Source of the DNA: Dicaeum eximium
Lineage: Eukaryota > Chordata > Aves > Passeriformes > Dicaeidae
Reading direction: 5' to 3'
DNA: 64,000 bases
NCBI GenBank assembly: GCA_013396995.1
Contig: VWZP01002215.1
Span: 124,280 to 188,279, forward strand
Shown: piece after piece, positions 13,419 to 27,022 of the stretch
Position numbering within the stretch: the stretch's first letter is position 1
Layout: each line of letters opens with the position of its first letter
The notes under the pieces: generated by a model
Databases searched by the model: none
Seen by the model: only the letters and a program-made list of their open reading frames with translations
What the model was told of the DNA's origin: nothing
Position numbers and translations under genes: made by a program

Positions 13419-14379
13419 ATTATAGTGTTAAAAGGAAAGGACCTATGTAAGTGGAACATATGCAGAGAGAAAAAGATGATGACTGTAAGATTTATTCTGG
13501 CTATTCTCAATGCTAATCTTAGCAGTAGCTATTCTTAGCCTAAGGCTATTCTTAGCCTTAAAATGAGTTTTTAAAGATATCTGGTTGAGAGAAATTATTT
13601 GAATTATTTAGGCTGAAGCAGAGGGAGGCATTAAAACCCTTTAACCTGTGCACAGATAGAGCTGCTAAGTTCCAGGTATCTCAAACAAGTACGACAAGGC
13701 TTGTAGGAAAAGGCAGTGCTTGACAACATTAGAATGAAAAGAAGCTGCATTGTACTTGTACCCATTCCGTGGCACTTTCTGCTGCACTCGGACAAATGTT
13801 GCCTATGATGTGTCCCAAAACAAACATAGGAAGTGTTATTTGCTAGGACAGATAGGGCAGCTCTTCCACCTTCGTTCCCACCGCTAAATGGAGCTTCCTT
13901 ACAAAATCCCACCACACGCCTCTGAAAGGTGCCTCGGGAAATGGATGCAGCAAGCGGCAAAGGGCATTTGGGAGGCGGCCGGCCCGGGAGCCGCTGCTGC
14001 TCCTGCCTCCAGCGCAAAGCCAGGGCAGGCACCCACCCGCCCGCAGGCTCTCCCGTATGAAGCTGCGGGGAAAATAGTTTCCGAGGGCGGATCATTCACG
14101 AGCCCCCCGCCAGGGCTATTCGCGTGCCATTCGCATCAAAGCACTCGGGCAAAGCGAGGTTACAGAAGCCCGTGGTTGCTGAGAACCAGAAGCGGGAGAG
14201 CGTCGCGGGTGGGGCTCCAGCGGTCGCTCCCGCGGAGGGGCAATGTGTCAGTGAGGGCGGGGGCAGCGGGGGTATCTGCACAGGCTCTGGGACCCCTGTG
14301 CCGGGGCTGCCCGGCCTCCCTTGGCCCGGGCACACGGCGGGGAGCGCGGTCCGGCCCTTCAGGAGAGAGCCCCATCCCC

Positions 14380-14562
14380 GCTGCGCCCCCGCGGCGCTCA
14401 GCGGAGCGGACTGCCCCGGCCACCAAAGGGAGGAGAAGAAGGAAGGCCGGGCATGGGGGCTCCCTGAGGGGAGGAGCGCCCCGGCTCCGGCTGCCAAGAG
14501 CCCCGCCGCTGCCAGCGCCGCTCCAGCAGCCCGCAGCCGCCGCAGGGAGCCGAGCCCGGGCC
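14380..14562 (+). other. SLC7A2: Candidate noncoding first exon of SLC7A2 (start unknown)
   Basis: The base before GTAAGT at 14563-14568 is the best exon end in the island. Spliced to 42480 it would place 9 UTR bases of coding exon 1 before the ATG. The left edge given is arbitrary because no initiation signal fixes the start. Mammalian SLC7A2 has several alternative noncoding first exons, so other starts are likely. Confidence 0.45.
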
Positions 14563-14975
14563 GTAAGTGGCTCCCCTCTGCCGCCTTCCCTTCCTCGGGA
14601 CCGGGGGGACGAGGGGTTGGAGGAAGCGCCGCCGTCGGGGCCTCTCGGCTGGCTTGGAGGCGGTGGGGAGGGGTTCCTAAGTCCCAGGTCCAGCCAGGTT
14701 TGTGCGGCCGGAGGGGCGCTGATCCCCGCACGGCTCCGAGGAGCTCTTCCCGGCGTCGGGCGAGACGAGCAGAGGAGTTCTCTGCTGCCTTTTAAAGTCC
14801 GCCGTCGGAAAAACGGCGCTGGCGTTCCCCTGCCGGCCCTGGTGGCGCTGGGCTGCGGCAGCCCGGCAGCGCGGGGCTGGATGTGGCACCAGCGGGTGTC
14901 GGGCACAGGGGAAAGGCTCCCGAGGGCTCCTGGGCGACACGTGTGGCACCTTGTTTGCTGGTCCTGGGGTAGCAT

Positions 14976-14999
14976 TTGCTGCTGCTGTTGCTGCTGCTG
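14976..14999. repeat. CTG/CAG triplet run at the island edge
   Basis: Eight triplets, GCTGCTGCTGTTGCTGCTGC with one TTG interruption. Accounts for the Gln, Cys or Ala runs in shadow frames; not evidence of a coding exon. Confidence 0.85.
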
Positions 15000-16660
15000 T
15001 AAAGGTTTGGAGGCGTCGATGGGTGAAACGCCCCTCCTTGGGTTTCTGGCAAGCTCGCTCAAGGCACCGGCTTTACCTGGAGGTGTGTCCGTGCAGGAGT
15101 TTACTGACCCAAAGCACAATCGCAATGCAACCCCAGTTCTTCAGTGCGTTTTGGGAAATCGGGGAAATCACACTTCAGTGAAGAGCCTGAAGTAGGTGTA
15201 GGTCCCTAGCTGTGGTAAAAACAAGTTTAGGAAATGTAAGATTATGTAAGAAACGTAATTGTTCTTTTTTGCCAACTTTGCATGTTTAAATCTAGAAATG
15301 TGTTTGAAGTATATATGACCCTACATATAATGCTACTGGACAGCTGGAAAAAACTAGTCCAGTAAAACTAGTCCAATAAATTTTAAATAAGTTTAAAATT
15401 TAAGGTATCAGAAGCAGCGGAACATAATCCTTCTCTTCTAAAATATTTGGTATCAGCTGACATTTGTGATACCGTTTGGATGGTAGAGCATTATCAATCT
15501 GATACAGGGTCTGGGTGAACTCCATTAATTTGGCTGAATTACATCAGTTTTGGGGAAGTAAGGGTCTCACACCAGTTCTGACAGCACATGTAGTGTCTGC
15601 TGATTTTTATGCTGGTGCTTAACACATCATTCCAGCAACTTACCTGTGAAAAGGAATAAGTTTTCTGAAGTTTGGCCTAAGGTGTGAAAGGACTTTCTTC
15701 AAGCCTACCCTCTGCTTCAAGTATATTAATACTCAACATTATTTTAGAAGCTTTCAAACTATTTTCTTTCTATTCTTTCTGTTAAAATCAAAACAAATCT
15801 ATTGTGAGGCATTTGGATGTTTCAGAGATTGAGGAGGTAAGACAAAGGATCATGGTATATAGAACTTGTATATATTGAAACAAGCTGATGGTAGTTTGTT
15901 TATGCTAGAAAGACAAAACACAGTCTATACAAATTCCTGTAGACACTGTGCAGACTCAGAACACAGTGGGTCTTGGATTTGAATTTGGATTGTGCACTGT
16001 TGAAAATGTTTTGAGTCCTGGTTTGTGTTACCTAATGGCATTAAAACATCCACAGTAAAAATAGGCACCATGCCTTACAAAAGGCATCCTAAGTTTGTTT
16101 TCATTGACGTCTATGATGTACTACATGCCCAGACAGAAAAGACATGGTGCCTGCCTGCCCTGCTCCTGTAAGCAGATCTCCATGGCTGCAATTAATTTCA
16201 TTTGACTCTGCCCCTGTCCACACAATTCTTCTAAACCCCAGTCCACTGGGTTCTGATACAAATTGGCACAGAAATAAAACAGCCCAACAAAGACATAAGT
16301 AGCCATATTGGTATATTATGGAAAGTGCAGTGATGTTTTGTATGAATGGCATGCATTTTTACTCTTTTGCCACATGTTGTGATAAAGATTATTCATGCAT
16401 GGAGTAATCTCCTGTCTAAGTGATGTTACTAAAATGCAACTTTGATTCTTCAGATGTGCATGAAACTGGCACTTTGTGCAGTTTTAATGCAATGAAGTTT
16501 TGATCCTGAAGCTCAGAATGTTGGCTACTGTGTGCATGCATAAATGGTCTGACCAAGGTTCCTGACTCAGTAAAAGTGTACTTGATAAGATGAATGAAAA
16601 GGTAGCTGTCTCTGGCTTTGTACACACAGATTAAATCAAAATGAGTTTTAATTTTCTTAA

Positions 16661-16778
16661 TAATCACAGAATTACAGAATATCCTGAGCTGGGAGGAACC
16701 CACAGGATCACTGAAGTCCAATACCTGACCCTGCACAGGATAGCCCCAAAAATCACACCATGTGCCTGAGAGCATTGT
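16661..16778 (-). mobile_element. CR1 LINE 3' end fragment
   Basis: Starts AATCACAGAATTACAGAATA, then CTGAGCTGGGAGGAACCCAC and AATCACACCATGTGCCTGAG. It shares its layout with the longer copy at 12,849, so probably the same CR1 subfamily, truncated. Confidence 0.85.
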
Positions 16779-19700
16779 GTTAATAAATGAATGTACTTAG
16801 CATATTTTAGTTAGGGATCTATTAATGCCATATAGCCAAAGGTGTAGAAAGCTAGCAATGCCATTTCAATGAATATTTGTGACTTTAAAACAGAACTTCA
16901 TTCATTTGTATTAGCTTTTTCCATACTAAGATATTAAAAAGCACTTTATATGTTGCTGAAATTATTAAAAAGTTTACAGTGTAGTAAAAAGTACTTGGAG
17001 CCATGTTTCCATGTCTGTAAATTTTCATGTGTCTGAAAGTGTCAATCTTTGTGATACCTTTGCCATTTAGCACATGGCCCTTGATCCTTCAGTATCATGG
17101 TACAGTTCTGATCCTCAGGCTTCTCAATTCTTCATCCTTTTGTTCATTCTCCGGTTGGGGAGAGCTTCATCCCACTGGTTTAGTAGCTGAGAAATTTAGT
17201 ATTGGTAAATCAATTGACAGGGCTCTTGGAAGCAAGCAATTGAGCTTTCAGAAAAAGACAAATGTGTCCTCCTTTCTGCTGGGAAAAGCATTTGTATAAG
17301 TGATCTGCCACTACAGCTCCAGTGAGAGTTATAAAGGTTACTAGTAAAAGCGGCTTCTGGGACTCCTAAGCTTAGTCATTGCTGAAAATCATCCAAGATC
17401 ACAGTATTATCTTGCCTGATCTCAAAATTCTTATTTATCCAAGTGGACATACTCCAAGGAAAAGATCATTTAGAAATGCACTGAATGTTGTCCTTGTCTT
17501 CACGAGTTCCTGCATCAGATTGCATATGTGTGGAATGACAGATTTCTGAATGGATGTACAGTACTGGTGGGAAATGTGACTGACCACAGGATGATTTCAG
17601 GACATCTTGTTCTACACACAACTGGAGAAGAAATTACCTCAAATAAAGCATTCTGGTTGCAACATGATTGTTGCAGCTCTCTTAATACCAATATCTGATC
17701 TACAGCAGTTACATACATGAATATCCCTCTTTTTCACTTGACTACGAACTGAACCCCTGTAGAAATGAGGGTGGGCAGGTCTAAAAAATTGATAGCTTAA
17801 TGGCTGGTGTTGAGCCTGTGTTTATTGAGGGTGGGGAGGTGCTACTGGGGTAGCACATATAGACAATTGTCATATCTATCCTTTCTTTACTGTGGCTGTA
17901 AAGATTCTGTCCTAGACTACATGGACTCCCAAGTATATGTGTGATGGTTATGCATATATGTAAGCAGCCCCCCAACATCTGTTATGAAGAATTAAGCAAC
18001 AAACTGGAGTAGAATATTTGATGGTTCTACTTAATAACAGAGGTCCTCACAAATAAAATATATCTCCATTCACATATTGTAAAGTTAATAGGATCTCTAA
18101 GACAGATGCAGCCTCTCAAAATTATGCCCAGACAGCAATGAACTTTTGAATGGTATGGGATAGAAACACCAGAGCTCTGATGACAACTATCTGCTCTAGT
18201 TTGGGTTATGGCTTCTAGAAACATTATTAAAGCTAATTTACATTAAAATCCAGGCCATAGGACGACTTCCACAACACTTACTTTGGAAGAGTATAGTCTC
18301 TCATTAGTGTCTGAATGGTTACATGTATCTGACAAGTCCCAGTTAACCAGCCACATAGGGAAAGAAGGGAGGAAACAGTCATACACAGACCATCACATTA
18401 TCATCATGATGGCAAAATGAAAATAAATAAACTTCTGCAGGGAGCTAGCTTAACTAGGGAACGTTTGCCAGTTGGGATTGGACTAAAGGAAAAGACAAAC
18501 TGTACCAAGTGACTTTGCCAGATTTTTCTTCCATCATCTGTATTTAATATACAAATTTACTCCACCTGTGCTTTTTGCTTTCAAGAATATTTTTCTTTGA
18601 GAAACATTTGAAATGAATTTATTATTGCTGTAAAGAACATTATGCTTTAGGTGACTTTTTAGGGGGAGGGTGTTGGATTCAGTGCAATATAATCTTCATT
18701 GCCTTTACTGTAGTAACAGTGAATGATGTGGATAAGCTGTTCTATAGCTCTGTGAATTCATGTAGCTGATGTCTGTTCCTTGCCCACTTTGTTTGAAGTT
18801 AGCTATTCTTTGCCTGGAGTTGTATTGCAAGCTGCTTGACAGCATGGGAAAGCAATTGTGCTTATTTTATTTTGTTTGTGCAGTACCATACACATTGTGC
18901 TTATGGAACAAATAATAATGGAAACAGAATTTGGAAGGGATCATTATTGTCCTTTTTTCAGTTTCCTTAGACTGAGAAACATCTCTGTATTATTTAAGGA
19001 AAGTGAAACATTTGGATATTACGCAGGTATCTGATTACTCCTGTGAGGGCCTTAATTAATTCCTCTGAATATACAGTCTGTGAATGATTTGGTCTGATAT
19101 TGATTTTATTTTGCCCTCAAATGTTTTTGGACTATCATGCAGTTGAGAGAAAATGATGGAATGTGACTTGCCAGGAAATATTTTCAGCAGTGTGAATTAG
19201 ATGAAAGTCTTGTGGATATATAGAATTAGCATGCATGTGTGATTCTTTTCAAAGGTACAGTGCTTCAGTGTGCTTTTTGGAGCCATTAGTTTAGATGAGT
19301 AGGCAGTATTTTTGATCCTTGTAATGACAGTCTAACTTTAAAGCAGTGGTAAGTCTTTGAGTACAATCAGTTTCAGAATTTAGTTGCTCTGTTCTCGCTG
19401 CAAGGATTTGAAGAGAGGGACAACTTTTTCGGGTAGTACTGAAGAACTATCATGAAATACCATGTTTGTTATGTGCAATAATATGTACATAGTAATTTAC
19501 ATGTTCTGTGGTCATTGTTTTTCCTCAGCAATATATTTTTTAAAAATCCTGATGCCTTGTCTGTATACACTGTTTACCAACCTGTGCCCACCCTCTTTCT
19601 TTACAAATACTCAAGGAGGGCTTCTGGGCACTTTTTCATAAAGAGGGGCTGTTCCACAGGCTTAAAAAGGTCTCATCCTGAGTGAGGAGGGAAGTCCTGA

Positions 19701-22700
19701 GCTGGAGGCTTCCTTCAGGCCTGTTAGTAGAAGGCATCTTCTACATCTATGAATTTGGCTTTTTAAATTTTTGTTTTCAAGAAGGCATGAGTATGGACTA
19801 GATAAATTGTTATGCTGGCAAACTAGTAAAAGAAAAACTGTACTTACATCAAACTAGATCAGTAAAAATATTCAATATTAAAAATTCAAATATATTAATT
19901 ACCCAGAAGCACATGGTGCATGGTTAGAAACACTATGAAATTTGAAATTATAGTATTCACTGTCAGATGGAGAAGTCCAGAGGAATAGAAATAGGTGTTT
20001 CTTAAAACACCATCTATGGGGAGACTTCCTATTGTATATAATACACCTGCTTTGAGGTTTTCATTGTTTTAAGGTAGGTTGTGTATCTGTTCTTGCCATT
20101 CTTTTACAAGTATCTTATAATTTCTCTTCGTTTTATTCAGTGCCCCAAACCCAAATTGGCCAGAATAGTTACTATTAAAAAGATTAAAATATCTCCGAAG
20201 GAAGCCTCAAAGATGAGTTGCTGTTCCTCATATTCTGAGAGTGCTGTATTTGCTGTTCCCCAGCTTCTTTTTTTCAGTGTAGTAAAAACTGCTATACTTC
20301 GTCTTTACGTCAGTTTTACAGAATAACTTCATGGTTTTCTGCTCAGGGAATTACATGGTTGGTGCAACACAACACCTAGGAACATAATGAGAGAGACCAT
20401 TGTGTTTGAAAGACCTCTTGGAGTGTGTGCAGGTGGAGCAGTGGCAAACTTGTGTTATGCCAGTTACATGAGAAAAAAGAACACTGTGAGGCTGCCTGTG
20501 GTAGCTGTAGCTGGAGATGAGATGATGCTTAGAGAAGCAATGGTGATTCACATGGTGTGTGCTCCTGAGAGTTAGAACAGCTTTGCTTAAGACCTGTGGT
20601 AGATCCAGATCACCTGAGAGCTCCAGGTTTTCAGTCACATTCTGCATAAATTCTTGTGCTGCATAGAATGTATGTTATGAACCATATCAGGTCTCTGGGA
20701 AATTGCACAAAAATTAAATGTATTATAAGTAGAACATTCAGTGCTGGCTTGCTTGCAGAACACTAGGAAGATCTTACTTCTTCTACTTTGGTCTTTGGTT
20801 TTACTCTTGCTGACTGAAAATAAAATAAATAGGTTAGAACAATCCCACAATGGACACCAAAATTATTTAACTGCATACTTTGTACACCAAAAGTATTTAA
20901 ATACATACTTCTGCAGGAATTACATGTTCATAAGTATGTTTTATATGGAAAGTGTTGTGACTTCACAATGATGAGTTCTCAGTTTCTTTCTTTATTAAGT
21001 GTAGTTTATTATCTAAAAACAATACAGAGTTGAAACTGATTACCTAATTAGCAAAAATAATTATTATATTTTGCTGAAGTGCATGACAGTCACACCAGAA
21101 CTTGAGTTCATGGATGCTCTAGGCCAAGATCATCATGCAGACTAATCAGTGATCTTCCACTGCTCTCCTCAAACACAAGTACTCCCAAAAATCATACATT
21201 TGTATTTTACAGCTTATTTTTATTGTAGGTTTGCCAATTACAGCATGATATTAATGTATGACTTTCCTACCAGTCTTGCTTTTTGTTCATTTCTCCACAT
21301 TAGCTTAGGTTTTCCTGCTCTCTTTCAAATGCCCAGCCTCTGAAACTGTATAATCTTTTCCTGGGAATTATGTCAACCAGCTATTGCTGGGACACCTTTA
21401 GATTTTTTAGGCAATTGCTATAAGTTTTCAGGAGTTAAAAAGTAGATGTTCGTGTATCATTTGGAGAAATCCCATTTGTCCCATGAAAATGCAACTTTCA
21501 TCATCATGGTAGAGCCTCATACTGAAAAATACCATGTGGTAGCAATTTACCATTTGCTATGAAGTGTTCTGGTAGAATGAATGTCTTAGAGCAATGAGGG
21601 ATTAATTGTGTGGATTTTGCATGGTAGAGAGAGAAGAAAGTGAGAGGGAAAAATCAGCCCTGTAATGTACTTTCTCTAAGTGAAGGAAATCTGTTCTAAT
21701 TGTCTCAACATTTATTTCTTAGTGGAACAATGCTGCTGAGCCAGTCCAGAATGTTTTGCAGTCTCCCATGCAATGTCCAGCTCTTAGAAATAATTTATTA
21801 GACTGTTTTAATTTATTTTTTAATTTATGCATGTGTCTTATTCTGAAGTAATTAGTTTCCACATCAGACTTAATAACCCCATTTTGTATTTTTAATTGTC
21901 CCAGTTACAAACATTTATAAACTTTCATTCAATTTTACAGTACTCTGCAAAGTCTTCTGTGGTGTTTAATTGCCTATATACTCCACTTCATTAGTTGCCT
22001 AAGCAAATAATTTTAGAGCTATATTAAATAAGAGGGTGGTTTTTTTTCTATTTGACAGCTTTTCTGTCCTATATGGTAACAGATGGGTTGCACTTAGTTC
22101 AATGAACCAGATGCAAAATGAGCAGAATTTCCAGTTAAATACTGTTTATGTTGCATTTTTATTCACACACAATAAATTAAGTCAGCTTCCTGATTATGTA
22201 AAGTGAATGTTTACACTCTTTCACTGAAATTAACTGAAATGTATCCACTATGCTCTGTGAAACAAGTAGTTTTCTGCACCTGGATGGGCTCACAGGTACC
22301 ATTTGTACATTTCTTACTGAAGCAGTGTCAGCATAAGGAACTCTGCTATCACTTGTTCCTGCTCCTGTAACCATCACTCTGTGCCTGCACAGCTGCTTGT
22401 GGTTCTGTGCAATGAACTGGATTAGGAAACATTAATCTTTTTTCTTGGGATAATTTTGATTGAGGATCAGTTCCCTATTCGAGTTGGAATTGCCACACAC
22501 ATGGCTGTGCAGCCACATCTAAGGAATGGACGCAGAGGAGAGAACAGACTGAGTAGTGTGAGCTGCTTCAGTTGTACAGCCATTGGAAGAAGCTATTTAA
22601 CATGCTCCACATAGCTGTAAAACATACTGTAATTCCTCTTACGCCCTCTGATTTTGGTCTTCACTTCCTTTTAGACCATCTTTGTCACTGAAGAAAGCAT

Positions 22701-25700
22701 TAGTTGAAAAACTTTGACCATGACAGTGGTACCCCTCAAACTTTTGAAGTAAGTTTTGGCATTTAGAATCATTCTTTTCCTGCAACAAAGGAAGTCCTGT
22801 AGAATCCAGTTCCACAGTTTTGTTCCTTTGGACTGGAATTAAAGAAACTAATAACCTTTCAAACAAGAAGATGTCACTTACCAAGGGCATTTTTAGTGAT
22901 ACTCTTCTAGACTGGATTAGTGAATGACTTGAAAGTGAAATGGTTCTGAATGAAGAATTTTGGATAGTTCTTACTTTTAATCTGTTACGTCTAACTGTAG
23001 CTCCTGTATTGCATATTTGATGTAACTCTGATCTCTGTTTCTCTGAAAATATAGAGAATATTTTCATAGGAACCAATGAAATTACCAAAGTGGTAAATAT
23101 GTTTCCTCTTCCCTCCCCATCCTAAACACTATCTCAACTCTCATTTGCATTTATCAGTAGGCTATTATAAGCTATCAGAGTTTCTTTTAAAAAATTTTTT
23201 CTTCAAAATTAATTTCTTGTGCTTTTTCATGAAAACAGGCATATTTGTCCAAACAGCTATGTGATGACTGGTACAAATTACTCCTGTAGAGGACGGTGAG
23301 TGTGATAAGTATCTTCCTTTAATCTTCATAAAAGAACAGTGAAATACAGTATTTTAGCTTGGCTGAAACCTAGCTGATAGAAGTGTGGGTTTCAGTGTTC
23401 CATATGCTTTCTGAGGATTTGATACAGGCATTGCTGATAGCACACAGACAGTGAAATGACTTAGTCACAGCTGTTTGCAAATGGCAGAAAGGCAGCAGAA
23501 GAACAGAATTATGTGAATGTTGCTGATAGTGTTCCCTGGAGGGGCAGCTTGGGGTGGCTGGAGAGAAACCTGGAACTGTAAGAGGAGAAGCTGTCCTGGT
23601 ACTTTGATCCCTTCTATGTTCAGAGAAACAGGACTCTGGAAATGCACAGCAGGGCATGTGAGATATGTGACTTTGAATTTCATCACCTTGCAGGAGTAGA
23701 CTACAAACTCTGGAAAGCATCATCTGAGTTGAAAGGGAAAGTCAGAGCAGTTGGAGACACACTGCCAAATGCTCTATATAGAATCTTCGTACTATATGTA
23801 GAATCTTGATAGTAAACACCCCCTTGAGAACACATCCAAAGGCTGAAGGAAGACCTGAAATGTGGTATAAAGCAACTTTATTCACAATGCTACTTCTGTT
23901 GTGTTCTCCTGAACAGCTAGCATGGCTGCTGGCTTGAGTGTGGAGAACTTTTGCATTTCTATTAGCAAACTTAGAAAGCAGGGTTTCAGGAACCATAACA
24001 AATAAATCTCCCCAAAACTAACCTGGGAAATAAATCTGTGAATTGGATAGGCTATAGAAGTTGTTTCCCTCAATATGAAACTGAGTCAGACAGGGAACTT
24101 GCATAAGGCTGAGTATTTTACCAGGGATTTCCACTCTGGAGGCCCAGGAAGGGAAAATTTGGATTGCCCCATCAGAAATACTGCAGTCCTTGACAGTATT
24201 TTTTGTGACTGATACAGTTCTGCTGAAACGTATTTGGCTTGGTTCAGTATTGCTGATAAATTGGGTAAACTACTGGGCAGAAGAGAAAGATAAGGTTCTG
24301 AGAACAGACTCTGAGGTAGGAGCCATTACCAGAAATATGTTTTCTTGCCTGAAGAGGTGAAACCTGATATTGTAATAGCCTTCAAGACATGGAGAAGTGG
24401 GATGTGCTTCACACCAAGAAGAGAGAAACGATAGAGTTAAAATCCCATTCCCAAGGTTGCCAAATGTGAAACAGCATGTAGCATGTGTTCAAACTCATGT
24501 TTCAGAATATGATCCCACACCAGGCTGCACCACGAGGAGGGGTTGTTTGTGTGTGTCTTCAGGCTTGTACAGTGTACCAGCTTGCTTTTGGACGGTGGGA
24601 AGAAGGCACTGCCTGTATGCCTGCCACAGCCCTTTTGTTATACTGAGGCATACACTGTGTACTAAAAAGGCATGTACTAAGCCCTGTGAACCAGGTGGGC
24701 AGCTACCAGTAAGAAATTTATAACTGAAAGGAAGGGGAAGAAGTCTGCTTTTTATGGATTTAGATATATGAGCAGTACTTCCTACTTGCATTCCAAGTGC
24801 CTGTATTAAGACCATCTGAGCATGTGGTGGGGATAAGCTTTTGTAATGGTCTTCTCCAGAACCTGTGGAAATAGAAGACTGAAATAAAAAAGTGAATAAA
24901 CCCCTCCTATACAAATGTAGCCTCTGCAGGTTGCTGTCCTTGTCTTTCTTAGCTGCTTTTTCCTACAGTTCACACTGAAATGAGAGTACGCGCACTGAAA
25001 ACAAGGCATGCTGAAATAGAATTTAGGCTGTGTTTTCTTAAAAATGAAGCAGAACTAATAATGTCTGTATTATTTCTGTAGTATCCTTAATATTCTTTTT
25101 ATATTTCAGATCAAGTAACTTGTAGTCAGAGATTCATTTGGCCTTCCCATGAGTGAATGCCACCTCAGGGTGCAGGGTGTGGCGTCAGTGTTCAATTAAT
25201 TTCACAGAACTTGGAATGGAATAAGACTTAAAGTAACTTTTGTAACCTTTTTTTTTCTAAATATCTCTATTCTGTTAAGATGTACCAGTAATGCTGTGTA
25301 CTGAAAACTGAATTGTTCAAGTTTACTTAAAATGGATTTGTCTTTTGCACGTGTTCCTACCAGTGATGGAGTCAGATTTTACACATTGTTATGAGTCACT
25401 CATCACCAGCACTGCTGCAGTGTTACATTCTAGACTTTAATCTTGCCATTCAGACTGTTGTGGCCTTTCTTGAGAATAATCTTGTCCTTACTTGGAGTTA
25501 AGGTTGCACCAAAAAGAGTGGAAACATTTTGTCTTGCCTGCAGTAGTTAATCCTTCTCCATATGTACTCTACAGTAGTGCTGGTAGAAGAATTTGTGCAG
25601 CTCTGTAGTAAATTGTATCAGGAAACCAATCTGGTTTAAAATTGACTTAGTACCTGCCCAGTGTTCCTATGTCTCCATTCCCCAGATTAATTTACTTTTT

Positions 25701-26717
25701 GCACCACAGAAATGCTTATGTTGGCCTAAGGGAAGAAGGCAGGAGCATCCAGTTAGGGTACACCACTTATTTTGGTGGAAATGCTGGCTTGAGGTTTTAG
25801 TTCCAGCTCTGCTATAGCTGCTGATGAAGCAATGGCAGCACAGAGTTTAACAGTCTGATAAGTACCTTTGTATTCAGGTAGGTTGCAGACCAGCCTGCAA
25901 CTTTTGCACCTGAGCATTCAGGATTATCTGTGTGCAGTGGCAGTGTCTACTTCAGCAGCTGGAGCAGCTCTGCAGGAATGAAGCTGTGGAGGAAAACTTC
26001 TGATGCCATGGATTCACTGACCACACCACTTATGTTTTGCTATGTGTGGGACAGTTGGGAGGATTTCAGGTTAGGTTTTGTCTGGTCCCACAGGCTGAAT
26101 ATCCATTACCACTTGGAGTGTACTTGGTTGCTGTTCTGGAACACATATCCAAATTCCCTTTCATATGAAAGGATGCTTCAGGATTGTTCCATGGAGTGAA
26201 CCAAGGCACAATGAATTGTCTGTATGACAGGGAAAATATCTTCGAAAACATGCATCTGAGCAAAACTGCCAGTGCAAACCTACCAAGGGTAATTTGGCTC
26301 TGCCTGTAGATGCTGCAGTCAGACAGTTGCTCTGTGTACCCCAGGTATCAGTGGGGTTTCTGTCTTTGTACATGACTTTCTGTTTCTTTCTGATTCTGAT
26401 TCAAAACTTGTTTTGGTGACAGTTCAGCAGCTAGTCCCAGTTTGATCTCCAAGTTCTGACACTGATGCATTCATTCACTCTTTGTTGGTGGTAATGGTCA
26501 GAAAAAGAGAAATTTTCCAGCACATTTTATCACCTATCTCTATCTACCTTGGCAGTATTCTATGCAAATTGAGCTATGTACAACAACATGAAATTTAAAT
26601 CAAGTAAAAGGTTTTTGGTTGGACTGTTCCTGATGTGCACGTGTGTTTTCAAAAAATTTAGTACCCAAAGAAGGGAATTTCTTATTCCAGACTGACTGGA
26701 TCTTCTGCTGATGGAAA

Positions 26718-27022
26718 CATAGAATCATAGAATACCAGTTTGGACGGGACATCAAGAATCATCTGGTCCAATCTTTCTCGGCAAAAGCACAGTCTAGACA
26801 AGATGGCCCAGCACCCCATCCAGCTGAATCTTAACAGTACCCAACACTGGGGAATCCACCACTTTCCTGGGGAAGTTATTCCAATGGCTGAATGTTCTTG
26901 TGGAAAATTTTCCTCCCGCGTCTAACTGCAATCTCCCCAGGAACAAGCTGTACCCCTTACCCTTGTCTTTACCATGTGACTCCATGTAGAGAAGGAGTAT
27001 CCACCTCCATGAAGCTTTGCCA
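26718..27022 (-). mobile_element. CR1 LINE fragment, about 300 bases
   Basis: Starts CATAGAATCATAGAATACCA, with GGTCCAATCTTTCTCGGC, CTGGGGAAGTTATTCCAATG and TACCCCTTACCCTTGTC in CR1 reverse-complement order. Confidence 0.88.

Larger units (their letters stand above)
1..13869. other. Intergenic DNA upstream of the SLC7A2 island
   Basis: AT-rich, no recognisable exon on either strand. Contains CR1 fragments (4.3, 6.3-6.7 and 12.8-13.4 kb, and probably an older one at 7.4-7.7 kb), a TTTA array at 9.9 kb, an A/C-rich tract at 3.9-4.05 kb, a 52-base-period duplication near 3.1 kb, an exact 27-base repeat pair (10,371 and 11,873) and a hairpin cluster at 4,878-4,914. Open frames are short or lie inside repeats. 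In other amniotes MTMR7 lies beyond this side (from memory). Confidence 0.7.
13870..15000 (+). promoter_or_regulatory. SLC7A2: CpG island, likely SLC7A2 promoter and 5' exon region
   Basis: A sharp switch from AT-rich DNA to about 1.1 kb of dense C+G with many CpG steps. It contains GC boxes (GGGCGG at 14085-14090 and 14255-14260) and an E-box CACGTG at 14938-14943; no good TATA box was seen. It is the only such island in the window and lies upstream of SLC7A2 in the right orientation. Long open frames on both strands here are expected from the low stop-codon density and are not taken as genes. Assignment to SLC7A2 rather than a divergent transcript is inferred; the direction rests on the + strand donor at 14,562. 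Confidence 0.75.

Noticed and set aside
1..13869. Search for MTMR7 exons on the - strand upstream, and PDGFRL exons on the + strand downstream
   Set aside because: These are the expected amniote neighbours, but no matching coding stretch was recognised in the window.
13888..15195. Long open frames (up to 435, 321 and 223 codons) on both strands of the CpG island
   Set aside because: Stop codons are rare in GC-rich DNA. The frames overlap on opposite strands, have low-complexity Ala/Pro/Arg composition, match no family and lack splice logic.
20387..20575. 62-codon frame with an Ala/Val/Gly-rich centre and a 98-codon frame opposite it
   Set aside because: I looked for an enzyme-like motif and found none. 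Short, isolated and not bordered by credible splice sites.
22639..23088. 149-codon open frame on the - strand
   Set aside because: No recognisable domain. A frame of this length is expected about once by chance at this base composition across six frames of 64 kb.
24397..24914. Overlapping frames of 108 (+) and 139 (-) codons
   Set aside because: Opposite-strand overlap, no family resemblance and no splice or promoter context.
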